A stretch of 64,000 nt of DNA. Origin: Gaetbulibacter sp. S0825. Its GTDB lineage: Bacteria > Bacteroidota > Bacteroidia > Flavobacteriales > Flavobacteriaceae. A program made the position numbers and the translations under genes. Shown here piece by piece: positions 17,897-27,608 of this stretch (position 1 is the first letter of the stretch; every line of letters begins with the position of its first letter). The stretch is taken from contig NZ_JAATJT010000002.1 of the NCBI RefSeq assembly GCF_011777505.1, positions 62,001-126,000 of the forward strand. Direction: 5' to 3'. Below the pieces are notes generated by a model. That model was not told where the DNA came from, did not search any database, and was given only the letters and a program-made list of their open reading frames with translations.

Positions 17897-17921
17897 TTAT
17901 GAAAATTCGTGAAAACGAAAT

Positions 17922-20525
17922 TTACATTTCTTCTACCAAATCATTTTGGTTTCTAAATACCAGTTTATCATCAAATGCATCTAAAAGTATAATACTGTCT
18001 GTTGTTACAGTTCCAGCTAGTATTTCTTTACTTAAGGCATTTAAAACTTCTTTTTGAATGACTCTTTTAACAGGTCTTGCACCATACTCTGAATTGTATC
18101 CTTTTTCTGCTAAATACGTTATGGCTTCTTGTGTGGCATCAAAGGTAATACCTTGTTGTGTGACCATTTTTGTAACCGATTTTAACTGAAGCCCAACAAT
18201 CTCCACAATATTTTCCTTTGTTAGAGGTGTAAACATAATAGTGTCATCAATCCTGTTTAAAAACTCTGGACGTACACTTTGTTTTAATAATGCCAATACA
18301 TCAACCTTTGCAGCTTCAATCGCAGAATTTATATCTTTTGTTGCTTCAAATCTGTCATGAATAATACTGCTTCCCATATTCGATGTCATAATAATAATGG
18401 TGTTTTTAAAATCTGCAACACGGCCTTTATTATCTGTCAATCTCCCTTCATCTAACACTTGCAATAATATGTTAAACGTATCAGGGTGGGCTTTTTCTAT
18501 TTCATCTAGTAACACTACAGAGTAAGGTTTTCTTCTAACCGCTTCTGTGAGTTGTCCACCTTCATCATAACCGACATATCCTGGAGGTGCACCTACTAAT
18601 CTGCTCACAGCATGACGTTCTTGGTATTCGCTCATATCTATTCTTGTCATCGCATTTTCATCGTCAAATAAATATTCAGCTAATGCTTTAGCTAATTCGG
18701 TTTTACCAACTCCTGTGGTTCCTAAAAATAAGAAGGTTCCTATTGGTTTTTGCGGATTTTGTAAACCTGCACGACTACGTCTAACAGCATCACTTACAGC
18801 CACAATTGCTTCCTCTTGACCAACTACTCGTTTATGTAATTCATCTTCAAGTTTTAGTAACTTTTCACGATCGGATTGCAGCATTTTTGTTACAGGAATC
18901 CCTGTCCATTTGGCCACTACTTCGGCAATGTCTTCATAGGTTACTTCTTCTTTGATTAAGGAGTTTTCTTGTTGACTAGAAAGAATTGCCTGTTGCGCTT
19001 CAAGCGTTTCTTGAGCTTCTTTTATCTTTCCATATCTAATTTCGGCAACCTTACCATAATCGCCTTCACGCTCAGCACGTTCTGCTTCTAACTTAAAGTT
19101 TTCAATATCTTGTTTTGTGTTTTGAATATTGTCTACAATCTCTTTTTCACTTTTCCACTTAGCGTTTAGGTCGTTTCTAACTTCCTTTAAGTTTGCTAAA
19201 TCCGATCTTAGTGATTTTAATTTAGATTCATCTTTTTCACGCTTAATCGCTTCAATCTCAATTTCTAATTGCATAATCTTTCTATCCAGAACATCTAATT
19301 CTTCTGGCTTAGAGTTTATCTCCATACGCAGTTTTGATGCAGCTTCGTCCATTAGGTCAATAGCCTTGTCTGGTAAAAATCGATTGGTAATATATCTAGT
19401 AGACAATTCTACTGCGCCAATAATAGCCTCGTCTTTAATACGTACTTTATGGTGTGTTTCATATTTTTCTTTAATACCTCTAAGAATAGAGATTGCACTT
19501 TCGGTATCTGGTTCGTCAACCATCACTTTTTGAAAACGACGCTCTAATGCCTTATCCTTTTCGAAATATTTTTGATATTCATCTAAGGTTGTTGCACCAA
19601 TGGCACGTAATTCTCCTCTTGCCAAAGCTGGTTTTAAAATATTAGCAGCATCCATAGCACCTTGACCACCACCAGCACCAACAAGTGTATGGATTTCGTC
19701 TATAAATAATACGATATCTCCATCGCTAGTAGTTACCTCCTTAATAACTGCTTTTAAGCGCTCTTCAAACTCACCTTTGTATTTTGCACCAGCGATTAAT
19801 GCTCCCATGTCTAGAGCGAATATTTGCTTGTCCTTGAGATTTTCAGGAATATCACCATCAATAATACGGTGTGCTAACCCCTCAGCAATAGCTGTTTTAC
19901 CAGTTCCAGGTTCTCCAACCAAAATAGGGTTGTTTTTGGTACGACGTGATAAAATTTGAAGAATTCTTCGTATTTCCTCATCACGACCAATTACAGGATC
20001 TAATTTCCCGTCTTTTGCTAATTGGTTAAGATTTTTGGCATATTTATTTAAAGAATTATAGGTGTCTTCTTGACTTTGCGAGGTTACTCTATCACCTTTT
20101 CTTAATTCATCAATAGCAGCTTGTAAACCTTTTTCGGTAACACCTTGATCTTTTAGCATTTGTGCTATTTTACTTTTTGTTTTAAATATTCCAAGGATTA
20201 AATGCTCGATAGACACATAATCATCGTTCATTTTTTTAGCAATTATTGATGCTTCGTTTACCGCTTTTCCAGCATCGCGAGATAACATTATGTCGCTACC
20301 AGATACTTTTGGAAAACTATCTAGTTCCTTGTCTAAAATTTGTTGTAAAAGCGGAACGTTTACATTTAATTTTTTTAAAATGAATGGTACTACGTTTTCA
20401 TCAACATCGAAAATAGCTTTAAAAATATGCTCGTTTTCTATTTGTTGATGCCCAAAACCTTGAGCAAGTTGTTGCGCTTGCTGTATGGCTTCTTGTGATT
20501 TTATTGTAAAATTATTTAAGTTCAT
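17922..20525 (-). CDS. clpB: ATP-dependent disaggregase ClpB
   Basis: ClpB is the Hsp100 ring ATPase that works with DnaK to pull proteins out of aggregates. The 867-residue protein has the double Clp_N domain ([16 protein letters not shown]), then NBD1 with Walker [14 protein letters not shown] near residue 200. The long coiled-coil middle domain typical of ClpB runs from about residue 400 to 530. NBD2 follows with Walker [15 protein letters not shown] and [19 protein letters not shown]. The length matches the family. It is divergent from ytxJ; a pair of related palindromes lies between them, upstream of its start, and a hairpin repeat follows its stop. Confidence 0.97.
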   Translation of the reverse strand: MNLNNFTIKSQEAIQQAQQLAQGFGHQQIENEHIFKAIFDVDENVVPFILKKLNVNVPLLQQILDKELDSFPKVSGSDIMLSRDAGKAVNEASIIAKKMNDDYVSIEHLILGIFKTKSKIAQMLKDQGVTEKGLQAAIDELRKGDRVTSQSQEDTYNSLNKYAKNLNQLAKDGKLDPVIGRDEEIRRILQILSRRTKNNPILVGEPGTGKTAIAEGLAHRIIDGDIPENLKDKQIFALDMGALIAGAKYKGEFEERLKAVIKEVTTSDGDIVLFIDEIHTLVGAGGGQGAMDAANILKPALARGELRAIGATTLDEYQKYFEKDKALERRFQKVMVDEPDTESAISILRGIKEKYETHHKVRIKDEAIIGAVELSTRYITNRFLPDKAIDLMDEAASKLRMEINSKPEELDVLDRKIMQLEIEIEAIKREKDESKLKSLRSDLANLKEVRNDLNAKWKSEKEIVDNIQNTKQDIENFKLEAERAEREGDYGKVAEIRYGKIKEAQETLEAQQAILSSQQENSLIKEEVTYEDIAEVVAKWTGIPVTKMLQSDREKLLKLEDELHKRVVGQEEAIVAVSDAVRRSRAGLQNPQKPIGTFLFLGTTGVGKTELAKALAEYLFDDENAMTRIDMSEYQERHAVSRLVGAPPGYVGYDEGGQLTEAVRRKPYSVVLLDEIEKAHPDTFNILLQVLDEGRLTDNKGRVADFKNTIIIMTSNMGSSIIHDRFEATKDINSAIEAAKVDVLALLKQSVRPEFLNRIDDTIMFTPLTKENIVEIVGLQLKSVTKMVTQQGITFDATQEAITYLAEKGYNSEYGARPVKRVIQKEVLNALSKEILAGTVTTDSIILLDAFDDKLVFRNQNDLVEEM

Positions 20526-20586
20526 TGTATGATATTTTTCTTTTCTGGTTAGTTTTGTTCAATAATCTTACCAATGCAATTTAAAC

Positions 20587-20629
20587 GACATTTTGTCTGT
20601 AAGGATTAGTGATAATGCGACTTTTAGTC
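20587..20629. promoter_or_regulatory. Paired palindromes GAC-N-TTT-N-GTC between clpB and ytxJ (candidate operator)
   Basis: GACATTTTGTC (20587-20597) and GACTTTTAGTC (20619-20629) are both 11-base inverted repeats. Both fit GAC-W-TTT-W-GTC. Their centres are 32 bases apart, close to three helical turns, so a dimeric regulator could bind both on one DNA face. The regulated gene (clpB, ytxJ or both) is inferred from position. Confidence 0.45.
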
Positions 20630-20667
20630 AGTTTGTAAGGTTAAATAATTAGAGCGACTTACATTTT

Positions 20668-21054
20668 ATGGGAATATTTAAGAACATTTTTAAGCCTTCT
20701 GAACCAAAGGAAAAAAAATTACTGCCTTGGATTAATTTGAGTGCATTGCATCAATTAGATGATATTTTAGAAAAGTCTAAAACTAAAACGCAACTTATTT
20801 TCAAGCATTCCACACGTTGTGGAATTAGCCGAATGGTGATGAACCAATTTATCGATGCTTATAATATTGACGCTAATTTAGACTTGTATTATTTGGACTT
20901 ACTAAACTTTAGAGACGTATCTAACGAAGTTGGTTTTAGGTTTCAAGTGATGCACGAATCACCTCAGTTACTCATAATTAAAAATGGTGTCGTGGTTGCC
21001 CATGCATCTCATGGTGCTATTAATGATTTGGATTTAAAATTATATATTAGTTAA
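20668..21054 (+). CDS. ytxJ: Bacillithiol-system redox protein YtxJ
   Basis: The 128-residue protein has a thioredoxin-like fold with a single active-site cysteine in the motif KHSTRCGISRMV. The context around it (LIFKHSTRCGIS, then LDLYYLDLLNFRDVS and the cis-proline HESPQLLIIKNG) is that of YtxJ, a monothiol bacilliredoxin-like protein. Family knowledge links it to removing bacillithiol from oxidised protein cysteines. Its presence suggests the organism makes bacillithiol, as many Flavobacteria do. The gene is divergent from clpB and shares its upstream region with a palindrome pair. The ATG at 20668 gives a full-length protein. Confidence 0.9.
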   Translation: MGIFKNIFKPSEPKEKKLLPWINLSALHQLDDILEKSKTKTQLIFKHSTRCGISRMVMNQFIDAYNIDANLDLYYLDLLNFRDVSNEVGFRFQVMHESPQLLIIKNGVVVAHASHGAINDLDLKLYIS

Positions 21055-21136
21055 AGTATTTATAAAGTATAAATTAGAATCACGAAAAGTATTTCTAAAT
21101 TGATAGTTTTACTAAGACTATTAATAAAAATATTTT

Positions 21137-22261
21137 ATGAAAAACAGAACCCTGTTTGTAATTATTGCTTTTTCTTTTTGTAGTACTATTATTTCTCAAG
21201 TTAAAGGAACAGAAATAAGTATTGGTACTAATTATATCATTTCTTCAAAAGTTTTAAATCAAGATAGAGACATCCAAGTTTACCTTCCAGATTCTTATAA
21301 TTCATCAGAGCAAAATTATGATGTTTTGTATGTTTTAGATTCTCAATGGTATTTTTCTAGTGGTGTATCTGTACAAAAGGCGTTACGTACTCCTGGAGCA
21401 ATTCCAGAAATGATTGTAGTAGGTATAAAAAACAGCAATCCTATGAGAAGAACATTATTTGGTGATGAAAGCGATAAATTTACTTCTTTTTTAAAAGAAG
21501 AAGTCATCCAATTTATAGATTCTAATTATAGAACAACAAAAGAGCGGATAATTTTTGGTTGGGAAGCAGCTGCATATTATATAAGTGAGCTAATTTTACA
21601 AGAAAAAAAATTATTTTCAGGAGCCATTATTACTGATGGGGGATTTGCATCTGAAGAAATAGTAAAAGGATTTTCATCACCCTCAAATGTTTATTTGTAT
21701 ATGGCTAATTCTAAAAAAGATATTTACTATGTAGGTTCATCTGATGCTTTTAATGAGATATTACTTAAATATAATCCCAAAAATCTAATTTGGAAATATG
21801 AATTGTTCAATAATGAAGTGCATGAAACCTTGGCTCATTTAACAATGTATAAAGGAATACGTTATTATTATCACAATTATGATTCGTTAGTTTTTGAGAG
21901 CTTAAAAGCATATGAAGATTTAGGAGGGATGCAGTATCTAAAAACATTTTTTACAGAAAGAGCAAAGCGTTTTGGAGGTGATGGTAACATTGATAATAGT
22001 ACGAAAAACTCATTAATTTGGTTAGCATGGAATAGAGATAATTTTAAATATTTCAGTTATTTTATGGAAGAATTTAAAGATGTGTTATCTACTAAGAGAT
22101 ATGCGTCGGCTTATTGGCAAAATAGATTTGGTCAGTTTTATTTAAAACATAAAGATTATAAAAATGCTATTAAGTATTTTGAAAATGGAATTTCGACTTA
22201 TCCAAACTCGACATTTGATGCTTCTATGAAAAAAGGACTAAAAGAAGCAAAAATTAATTAA
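21137..22261 (+). CDS. Exported esterase-fold protein lacking the usual nucleophile, with C-terminal TPR-like helices
   Basis: After a signal peptide the protein has the D-type esterase fold: RDIQVYLPDSYNSSEQNYDV, VLYVLDSQWYF and IVVGIKNSNPMRR. The nucleophile elbow, normally GHSxGG, reads IIFGWEAAAYY, so no serine is present. A histidine remains in NEVHETLAHL. The last 60 residues (FYLKHKDYKNAIKYFENGI) look like a TPR unit. The protein is probably periplasmic and may bind rather than cleave esters, or may use another residue. A serine hydrolase follows 25 bases downstream, so the two form an operon. Confidence 0.75.
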   Translation: MKNRTLFVIIAFSFCSTIISQVKGTEISIGTNYIISSKVLNQDRDIQVYLPDSYNSSEQNYDVLYVLDSQWYFSSGVSVQKALRTPGAIPEMIVVGIKNSNPMRRTLFGDESDKFTSFLKEEVIQFIDSNYRTTKERIIFGWEAAAYYISELILQEKKLFSGAIITDGGFASEEIVKGFSSPSNVYLYMANSKKDIYYVGSSDAFNEILLKYNPKNLIWKYELFNNEVHETLAHLTMYKGIRYYYHNYDSLVFESLKAYEDLGGMQYLKTFFTERAKRFGGDGNIDNSTKNSLIWLAWNRDNFKYFSYFMEEFKDVLSTKRYASAYWQNRFGQFYLKHKDYKNAIKYFENGISTYPNSTFDASMKKGLKEAKIN

Positions 22262-22286
22262 TACCTTATGGTTTAAAATATATCTT

Positions 22287-23423
22287 ATGAAAAAAATTCT
22301 TCTAATAATTAGTTTTCTTTTTATTGCACAATTAAGTGCTCAAGAAAATAAGAATGATTTAATAATTGATTTAGTAAATAATAAGTTAGATGAGCTTTGG
22401 AAAGATTCAACAGCTCCAGGAATATCATTATCAATTGTATTGCCAGATGGAAAAGCAACGACATTAACAAGAGGTTATGCGAATATTGATAAGAAAACAG
22501 AAATGTCTCCTACTACTAAAATGCTTGGAGGAAGCACTGGAAAGGTGTTTTATTCGGTAGTGGCACTTCAATTAATTGAAGAAGGTATAATTAAACTCGA
22601 TGAACCAATTTTTAATGCCATGTCAAACTATACTTGGTTTGAAAGGATACCCAATGCCAAAAATTTAACAGTTCGTTCATTGATGAGGCACGAAACAGGT
22701 ATTCCTAGATATGTGTTTAGCGAAGCATTTCAAGTCGATATTTTGAAAGATGCAGATAGAGTTTGGAAGCCAGAAGACTTACTATCATATGTTTTTGATG
22801 CAAAACCAGAATTTGAAGTAGGAGCTAATTTTGCCTATTCAGACACAAATTACATTGTACTTTGCATGCTTATTGAGAAACTAACAGGAAATTCTATATA
22901 TGATGAGGTACAAAAAAGAGTTTTAAATAAAGCTGGACTTAATAATGTAGTTCCTCAAACTAAAAGAATGTATAAAAATCTTGCTCAAGGTTATAATGCG
23001 GATGACGATCCATTTTTTCCAGGTGTACAATTTGATGAATCTGGTAAAAGTCGTTATAATTTACAATTTGAATGGGCTGGTGGAGGTCTTGTAATTACTA
23101 CACATGATTTAGCAGTATTGGCAAAGAAAATATATGAAGGTAAAATGTTTGATCCTAAACTTCTTGATGAATACTTTAAAGGTATAGATGCTGGTAGGAT
23201 GGGTGGTACTTGGGGATTAGGAGTTCATATTCGAGATACACCTAACGGTAAAGTATATGGACACAGCGGTTTTATGCCTGGATATGTCACAAACATGATG
23301 TATTATGCTAAGGATAAATTTTCAATTTGCTACCAACTAAATACTTCGGAAAGGGCAAAAACTTCTATTATGAGATATCTTCCATCTATTGGAAAGTTAA
23401 TTAGCGAAGAATTAAATAAATAA
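22287..23423 (+). CDS. Exported serine hydrolase (class C beta-lactamase-like)
   Basis: The 378-residue protein starts with a signal peptide (LFIAQLSAQ). It carries the penicillin-binding/beta-lactamase motifs: SxxK as S83-T-G-K86, a tyrosine motif in FAYSDTNYIVL, and HSG in YGHSGFMPGY. The family includes D-aminopeptidases, esterases and lactamases, and most members in Bacteroidota are not antibiotic resistance enzymes. The substrate is not readable. It is the second gene after the esterase-fold protein and ends at a strong shared terminator. Confidence 0.88.
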   Translation: MKKILLIISFLFIAQLSAQENKNDLIIDLVNNKLDELWKDSTAPGISLSIVLPDGKATTLTRGYANIDKKTEMSPTTKMLGGSTGKVFYSVVALQLIEEGIIKLDEPIFNAMSNYTWFERIPNAKNLTVRSLMRHETGIPRYVFSEAFQVDILKDADRVWKPEDLLSYVFDAKPEFEVGANFAYSDTNYIVLCMLIEKLTGNSIYDEVQKRVLNKAGLNNVVPQTKRMYKNLAQGYNADDDPFFPGVQFDESGKSRYNLQFEWAGGGLVITTHDLAVLAKKIYEGKMFDPKLLDEYFKGIDAGRMGGTWGLGVHIRDTPNGKVYGHSGFMPGYVTNMMYYAKDKFSICYQLNTSERAKTSIMRYLPSIGKLISEELNK

Positions 23424-23427
23424 ATTA

Positions 23428-23459
23428 AAAAACTCCCAATAATTATTGGGAGTTTTTAT
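23428..23459. terminator. Bidirectional terminator, same stem as at 24784
   Basis: The 13-base stem (23428-23440 with 23445-23457) has sequence AAAAACTCCCAAT and loop AATT. It serves the serine hydrolase on the plus strand and the lipoprotein gene on the minus strand. The identical stem recurs after the neighbouring paralogue. Confidence 0.9.
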
Positions 23460-24638
23460 TTAGTTTAATGCATAAGAATTAATAATTTTTTTGAGCTGCA
23501 TTTTTAAATCTTCGCCTGTATCGTAAATCATTTGTTCTTCATTAGGAAATGGTACTGCACGTCTTTCTAGAAAAGGCATTAAATCTTTTTCTAAAGCTCT
23601 TCTATCTCCTCTAGATGTCGCATAAATATGCTCAAAAATAAACTCACTTGATAACGGGAAATTATCTAAGAGTTGTTTCGTGCTCAAATTAAAGAATTCT
23701 ACGTTTCCAACAACTTGAGTTGCTTTAAACTGCTTAAATTCGTAGTATTCACAACGTATATTTTTTAATTTATCAACTTTAATAATTTTTCCAAGACTAT
23801 CTTTTACTACTTGACCATCTTCGTCTAATAAGTTCTTTTTACCGTCTACAATTTGCTTTTCTTTTATAATTTGACGCTCTTTAATTTGCTCTGGAGAAAT
23901 ATTGATTTCTCTTAGCTTAACTTGCATATTATAGTCATAGTCAAGGTTATCTTGAGGTGTACCATGATATTCTACCCAAAAGTTATTAAGTCCATAACTA
24001 CTAAAGTTTAGTAAATCGCTTTCAAGACGCTCAGGAATAACCTTTCTAGAGTCATTAATCATATCAACCAAAACAAAATCGGTGCCTTTATGGTGAGCTA
24101 CGTCCATAAGCTGGCGCACATCTTTATAATTTGGATTTATATTTTCAATTTCACTTAAGTCATCATAAGCATATCTATAATCTAATTTGTTATTAGAATT
24201 TAATAGTGCTTTAGCGTTTTGATACAATTGCTCGGATGCATTATTCTTATAAGTTATTATTTGATTTGAATAATTTTGAAAATCGAATTTAGCTTCCTTG
24301 CCACTAACATACAGTGGAAGTAATGGCTTAATACGTTCTTGTCTGTTTTTTAAAACAACATAAGCATCGTATATACGCAGATAATTTTCTGGATTATTTT
24401 CTTTTTTTAAAAAATCGATATTTTGTAAATCACGCTGGGTAACTTTACCAAATGCTTCTTCAAGCATTAATATATAATCCGATTTTCTTTTTTTGTCTTT
24501 ATTGGTCCTTAATTTACCAATAGCATCATTAATTGCTTGGTCATAATTTCCAATATTTAGACTTTTTTCAATTTGCTTACTGGTGCTACAAGAAAGCACA
24601 AAAAAAGTAATAACTATTAATAGTAGTAGTTTTTTCAT
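23460..24638 (-). CDS. Lipoprotein of unknown function, tandem paralogue A
   Basis: The 392-residue product has a signal peptide with lipobox (FVLSC) and is probably a membrane-anchored lipoprotein. I do not recognise a named domain. The N-terminal third is helical and charged (KSLNIGNYDQAINDAIGKL, NKDKKRKSDYILMLEEAF), suggesting TPR-like repeats. The second half is beta-rich with DLLNFSSYGLNNFWVEYH and the KQIVDGKKNLLDEDGQVVKD segment. It aligns almost without gaps to the 393-residue gene at 24815-25996. Both have a terminator with the same stem exactly three bases after the stop. Confidence 0.85.
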   Translation of the reverse strand: MKKLLLLIVITFFVLSCSTSKQIEKSLNIGNYDQAINDAIGKLRTNKDKKRKSDYILMLEEAFGKVTQRDLQNIDFLKKENNPENYLRIYDAYVVLKNRQERIKPLLPLYVSGKEAKFDFQNYSNQIITYKNNASEQLYQNAKALLNSNNKLDYRYAYDDLSEIENINPNYKDVRQLMDVAHHKGTDFVLVDMINDSRKVIPERLESDLLNFSSYGLNNFWVEYHGTPQDNLDYDYNMQVKLREINISPEQIKERQIIKEKQIVDGKKNLLDEDGQVVKDSLGKIIKVDKLKNIRCEYYEFKQFKATQVVGNVEFFNLSTKQLLDNFPLSSEFIFEHIYATSRGDRRALEKDLMPFLERRAVPFPNEEQMIYDTGEDLKMQLKKIINSYALN

Positions 24639-24783
24639 CTGATATAAATTTGGGCAATTGAAACCTTTATTTCAACTGTGGTGCAAAATACATACGATAT
24701 GGATTAAATGCAAATAAACACGATAAAATGTATAATTTATAAATATATCGTAGGAATAATCTTTAATTTCTTGTGCTTAACAG

Positions 24784-24812
24784 AAAAACTCCCAATGTAA
24801 TTGGGAGTTTTT
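24784..24812 (-). terminator. Terminator of paralogue B, same stem as at 23428
   Basis: The stem AAAAACTCCCAAT (24784-24796) pairs with 24800-24812 across the loop GTA. It lies three bases after the stop of the gene at 24815, the same spacing as the copy downstream of paralogue A. Confidence 0.88.
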
Positions 24813-24814
24813 GT

Positions 24815-25996
24815 TTAACCTCTTAAACTATATGAATTAATAATCCGCTTAAGTTTTTGTTTTAAGTTTTCACCAGAGTCATATACCATTTGCGCATCTG
24901 TTGGAAAATGCATTTGCCTTTGGTTTACCAAAGTTCTGTCGTGATTGTTTAAAGCTCTTTTGTCGCCTCTAAACCTCGCATATCTGTTTTCAAATACAAA
25001 TTCTGTATCAATTGGAAATGCATCCAACACTTGATTCGATTTTAGGTCTGTATATACAATATCTGCTAAAATTTGAGTCGATTTAAATTGACTAAACTCA
25101 GCCAATCGCGCTCTAATATTCACAATACGGTCAATTTTAATATCGTTACCTAGGCTATCTTTCATTACATTTCCGTCTTCATCTAGCTTATAATCCCAAC
25201 CATCAACAATTTGCTTTTTTCTAATTAATTGTCGCTCTCTAATTTCTTCAGGCGAAATATTAATTTGCTTTAATTGTAATTGCATGGTATAATCGTAAGC
25301 AATAGTTTCGTTTTTCACAGAATGGTAAACTGTCCAAAATTGATTTAATCCGTAGGTATCAAAATCTAATAAATCTTGCTCTAAACGATGTGGAATAATT
25401 TGATGCGTCCTGTTTTCAATATTCACAATCACATAATCTATTCCTTTTTGATGTGCCTCGGTTAGTAATTCCCTAACTTCTTCAAAATTTGGATTAATAC
25501 GTTCTATATATTTAAAAATACTATAGGCTTCTCTGGCATTATACTTATCATCAGAATCCAACAGGTCAATACCTTTATCTATTAAATAGTCAGATGCCTT
25601 GTATCTATAATCAACTAAATCATCGGTATAGTTATTAAATTCTAGATTTAAATATTTATTTCCAATTTTTAATGGAAGTACTGGCTTAATAGCTTCTTGA
25701 CGTGCATCCAAATCGGCATAAATCTCATAAATAGTTTTATAATGCTCTGGATTGCCATCTTTTTTAAGACGCTCAATAATTTTTAAGTCACGCTCTACAA
25801 CTTTGTAGTAAGCATCCTCTAGCAACACAACAAATTTTTCTTTTCGCTTTTTGTCTTTGTTGTTTTCAAGTTTCTTTAAAGCATTAGTAATGGCAACGTC
25901 GTAGTTGCCAGAGTGCAATTGCTTTTCAATTTGCTTTCTTCCACCACAAGATACTAGTACTGAAAGAAGGACTGTTAAGAGTAGTAATTTCTTCAT
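24815..25996 (-). CDS. Lipoprotein of unknown function, tandem paralogue B
   Basis: The 393-residue lipoprotein (lipobox VLVSC) is clearly homologous along its length to the downstream gene at 23460-24638. Shared segments include NKDKKRK, RDLKIIERLKK, AIKPVLPL, the INPNFEEVRELL region, and the INISPEEIRERQLIRKKQI block. The two differ mainly by substitution, so an older tandem duplication is likely. No enzymatic motif is seen. A possible role is structural or as a surface-assembly factor, but that is speculation. About 176 bases separate the pair, so paralogue A probably has its own promoter. Confidence 0.85.
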   Translation of the reverse strand: MKKLLLLTVLLSVLVSCGGRKQIEKQLHSGNYDVAITNALKKLENNKDKKRKEKFVVLLEDAYYKVVERDLKIIERLKKDGNPEHYKTIYEIYADLDARQEAIKPVLPLKIGNKYLNLEFNNYTDDLVDYRYKASDYLIDKGIDLLDSDDKYNAREAYSIFKYIERINPNFEEVRELLTEAHQKGIDYVIVNIENRTHQIIPHRLEQDLLDFDTYGLNQFWTVYHSVKNETIAYDYTMQLQLKQINISPEEIRERQLIRKKQIVDGWDYKLDEDGNVMKDSLGNDIKIDRIVNIRARLAEFSQFKSTQILADIVYTDLKSNQVLDAFPIDTEFVFENRYARFRGDKRALNNHDRTLVNQRQMHFPTDAQMVYDSGENLKQKLKRIINSYSLRG

Positions 25997-26051
25997 AATC
26001 TTGTGTTTTTAATTGATTCATATCAATAGAATTTCAATTATGATGCCAAAC

Positions 26052-26088
26052 AAAAAAATAACCTTCAATAAATAATATTGAAGGTTAT
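26052..26088 (-). terminator. Rho-independent terminator of fumarylacetoacetase
   Basis: The 13-base stem (26058-26070 with 26076-26088) with a 5-base loop is followed on the minus strand by seven Ts. It lies 25 bases after the stop at 26113. Confidence 0.85.
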
Positions 26089-26112
26089 AAGTAATTGTTC
26101 TATAATTGTTTA

Positions 26113-27405
26113 CTATTTTTTCTTTTTTGAATTAAAAACAGGAAGTAATTCAGTTTTTACTTGACCAAACCCAATACGAACATCATCATTTTCACAATAA
26201 CCACGCATAATCACAGTGTCATTATCATTAATAAATTTACGCTTTGTACCATCTTTCATTTTTATTGGTTTTTCACCTCGCCAAGTCAATTCTAGCATTG
26301 AGCCATAAGAATCTTCGGTAGGACCAGAAATAGTTCCGCTTCCCATCATATCTCCCGAATTAACAGGACATCCATTACTAGTATGATGTGTTAATTGTTG
26401 CGCCATATTCCAATACATATGCTTAAAGTTGGTGCGAGACACTACAGTTTCTTTGGCACCTTTTGGTTTTATAGCAGCTTCTAGATTAATATCAAAACTC
26501 TTTTTTCCTTTTGACACAAGGTATTGTAATGGTTTTGGATCTTGTTTTGGAGACTCTACCCTAAAAGGCTCTAATGCATCAAGCGTAACTATCCAAGGTG
26601 ATATAGTAGAGGCGAAATTTTTTCCTAAAAAAGGACCTAATGGAACATATTCCCATTTTTGAATGTCTCGAGCGCTCCAATCATTAAATAATACTAACCC
26701 AAAAATATAGTCTTCTGCCTCCTCAATTGGAATAGGCTCTCCTAAATCATTGGCATCAGTCGTTATAAAAGCCATTTCCAATTCAAAATCTACTAATTTA
26801 CTTGGTCCAAAAACAGGTTTGCTTGCGCCTTCAGGTAAAGTTTGTCCTTGAGGTCTATGTATTGGAATGTGAGTTGTTACTATAGAAGAGCTTCTTCCAT
26901 GATATCCAACAGGTAAGTGTAACCAATTTGGCATTAATGCATTTTCCTTACCACGGAACATGGTTCCTACGTTTGTAGCATGTTCTTTACTAGCATAAAA
27001 ATCAGTATAATCTCCTACTAATACAGGCATTTGCATTTCGATTTCATCTAGCCTAAAGCATACAATTTCTTTATGCTTTTTATTGTTTTTAAGTGTTTCG
27101 TTATCAGCATCAAAAATTTCGGCTATTCTATTTCTAACTGCTCTCCATGTTTTTCTCCCATCTGCAATAAAATCATTCAAAGTATCTTGAAGAAAGATAT
27201 CATCAGTTAAAGGAATACCATCAAAATACCCTAATTGATGCAATGCTCCTAAATCTATGGCTGTGTCACCAATTCTTGTACCAATAGTGATAACATCTTC
27301 TCTTGTTAAAAAGACGCCGAAAGGTATATTTTGGATTGGGAAATCGGAATGTTTATTGACGTATAACCATGATGCTCTATTTGGGTCATTTGCTGATATA
27401 GACAT
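26113..27405 (-). CDS. fahA: Fumarylacetoacetase
   Basis: The enzyme hydrolyses 4-fumarylacetoacetate to fumarate and acetoacetate, the last step of tyrosine degradation. The 430-residue protein shows the FAH domain pair: an N-terminal SH3-like region (FPIQNIPFGVF) and the catalytic domain. Metal and substrate residues lie in DYTDFYASKEHATNVGTMFRG, YHGRSSSIV, VDFELEMAFI and GLVLFNDWSARDIQKWEYVPLGPF. Near the end NSGDMMGSGTISGP is diagnostic. ATG at 27405 is the natural start. It stands alone on the minus strand, divergent from glyA; no other tyrosine catabolic gene is in the window. Confidence 0.95.
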   Translation of the reverse strand: MSISANDPNRASWLYVNKHSDFPIQNIPFGVFLTREDVITIGTRIGDTAIDLGALHQLGYFDGIPLTDDIFLQDTLNDFIADGRKTWRAVRNRIAEIFDADNETLKNNKKHKEIVCFRLDEIEMQMPVLVGDYTDFYASKEHATNVGTMFRGKENALMPNWLHLPVGYHGRSSSIVTTHIPIHRPQGQTLPEGASKPVFGPSKLVDFELEMAFITTDANDLGEPIPIEEAEDYIFGLVLFNDWSARDIQKWEYVPLGPFLGKNFASTISPWIVTLDALEPFRVESPKQDPKPLQYLVSKGKKSFDINLEAAIKPKGAKETVVSRTNFKHMYWNMAQQLTHHTSNGCPVNSGDMMGSGTISGPTEDSYGSMLELTWRGEKPIKMKDGTKRKFINDNDTVIMRGYCENDDVRIGFGQVKTELLPVFNSKKKK

Positions 27406-27573
27406 AGTATATATTTTGATTGGTTTTTAATAAATGTTAGTTCAAACCTACATAATTTTTTAATAATAGATGTGATTTTTAAGTTAAAATGTAGGTTCAA
27501 TCACACTTAATAAGTGGTTAATAAATTGCTAAGTAAATATATGTTTTTTACGCAATTAAACTAATGTATTTAC

Positions 27574-27581
27574 TATTTTTG
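27574..27581 (+). promoter_or_regulatory. -7 promoter element (TATTTTTG) of glyA
   Basis: TATTTTTG fits TAnnTTTG and lies 28 bases before the glyA ATG. No strong -33 match is visible. Confidence 0.5.
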
Positions 27582-27608
27582 AGTTTAATAATCACATAAT
27601 TAAAATTT

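Noticed and set aside
17863-18057. Plus-strand open frame beginning in hairpin copy 2
   Set aside because: It runs antisense into the clpB end, and its sequence has no family likeness. The hairpin is better explained as a terminator.
19129-19533. Plus-strand frame of 134 codons inside clpB
   Set aside because: It is a serine/leucine/isoleucine-rich shadow of the coiled-coil region of clpB on the other strand.
22287-23423. Antibiotic-resistance beta-lactamase
   Set aside because: The SxxK motif is present, but the overall sequence fits the broad serine hydrolase group. Nothing points to drug hydrolysis.
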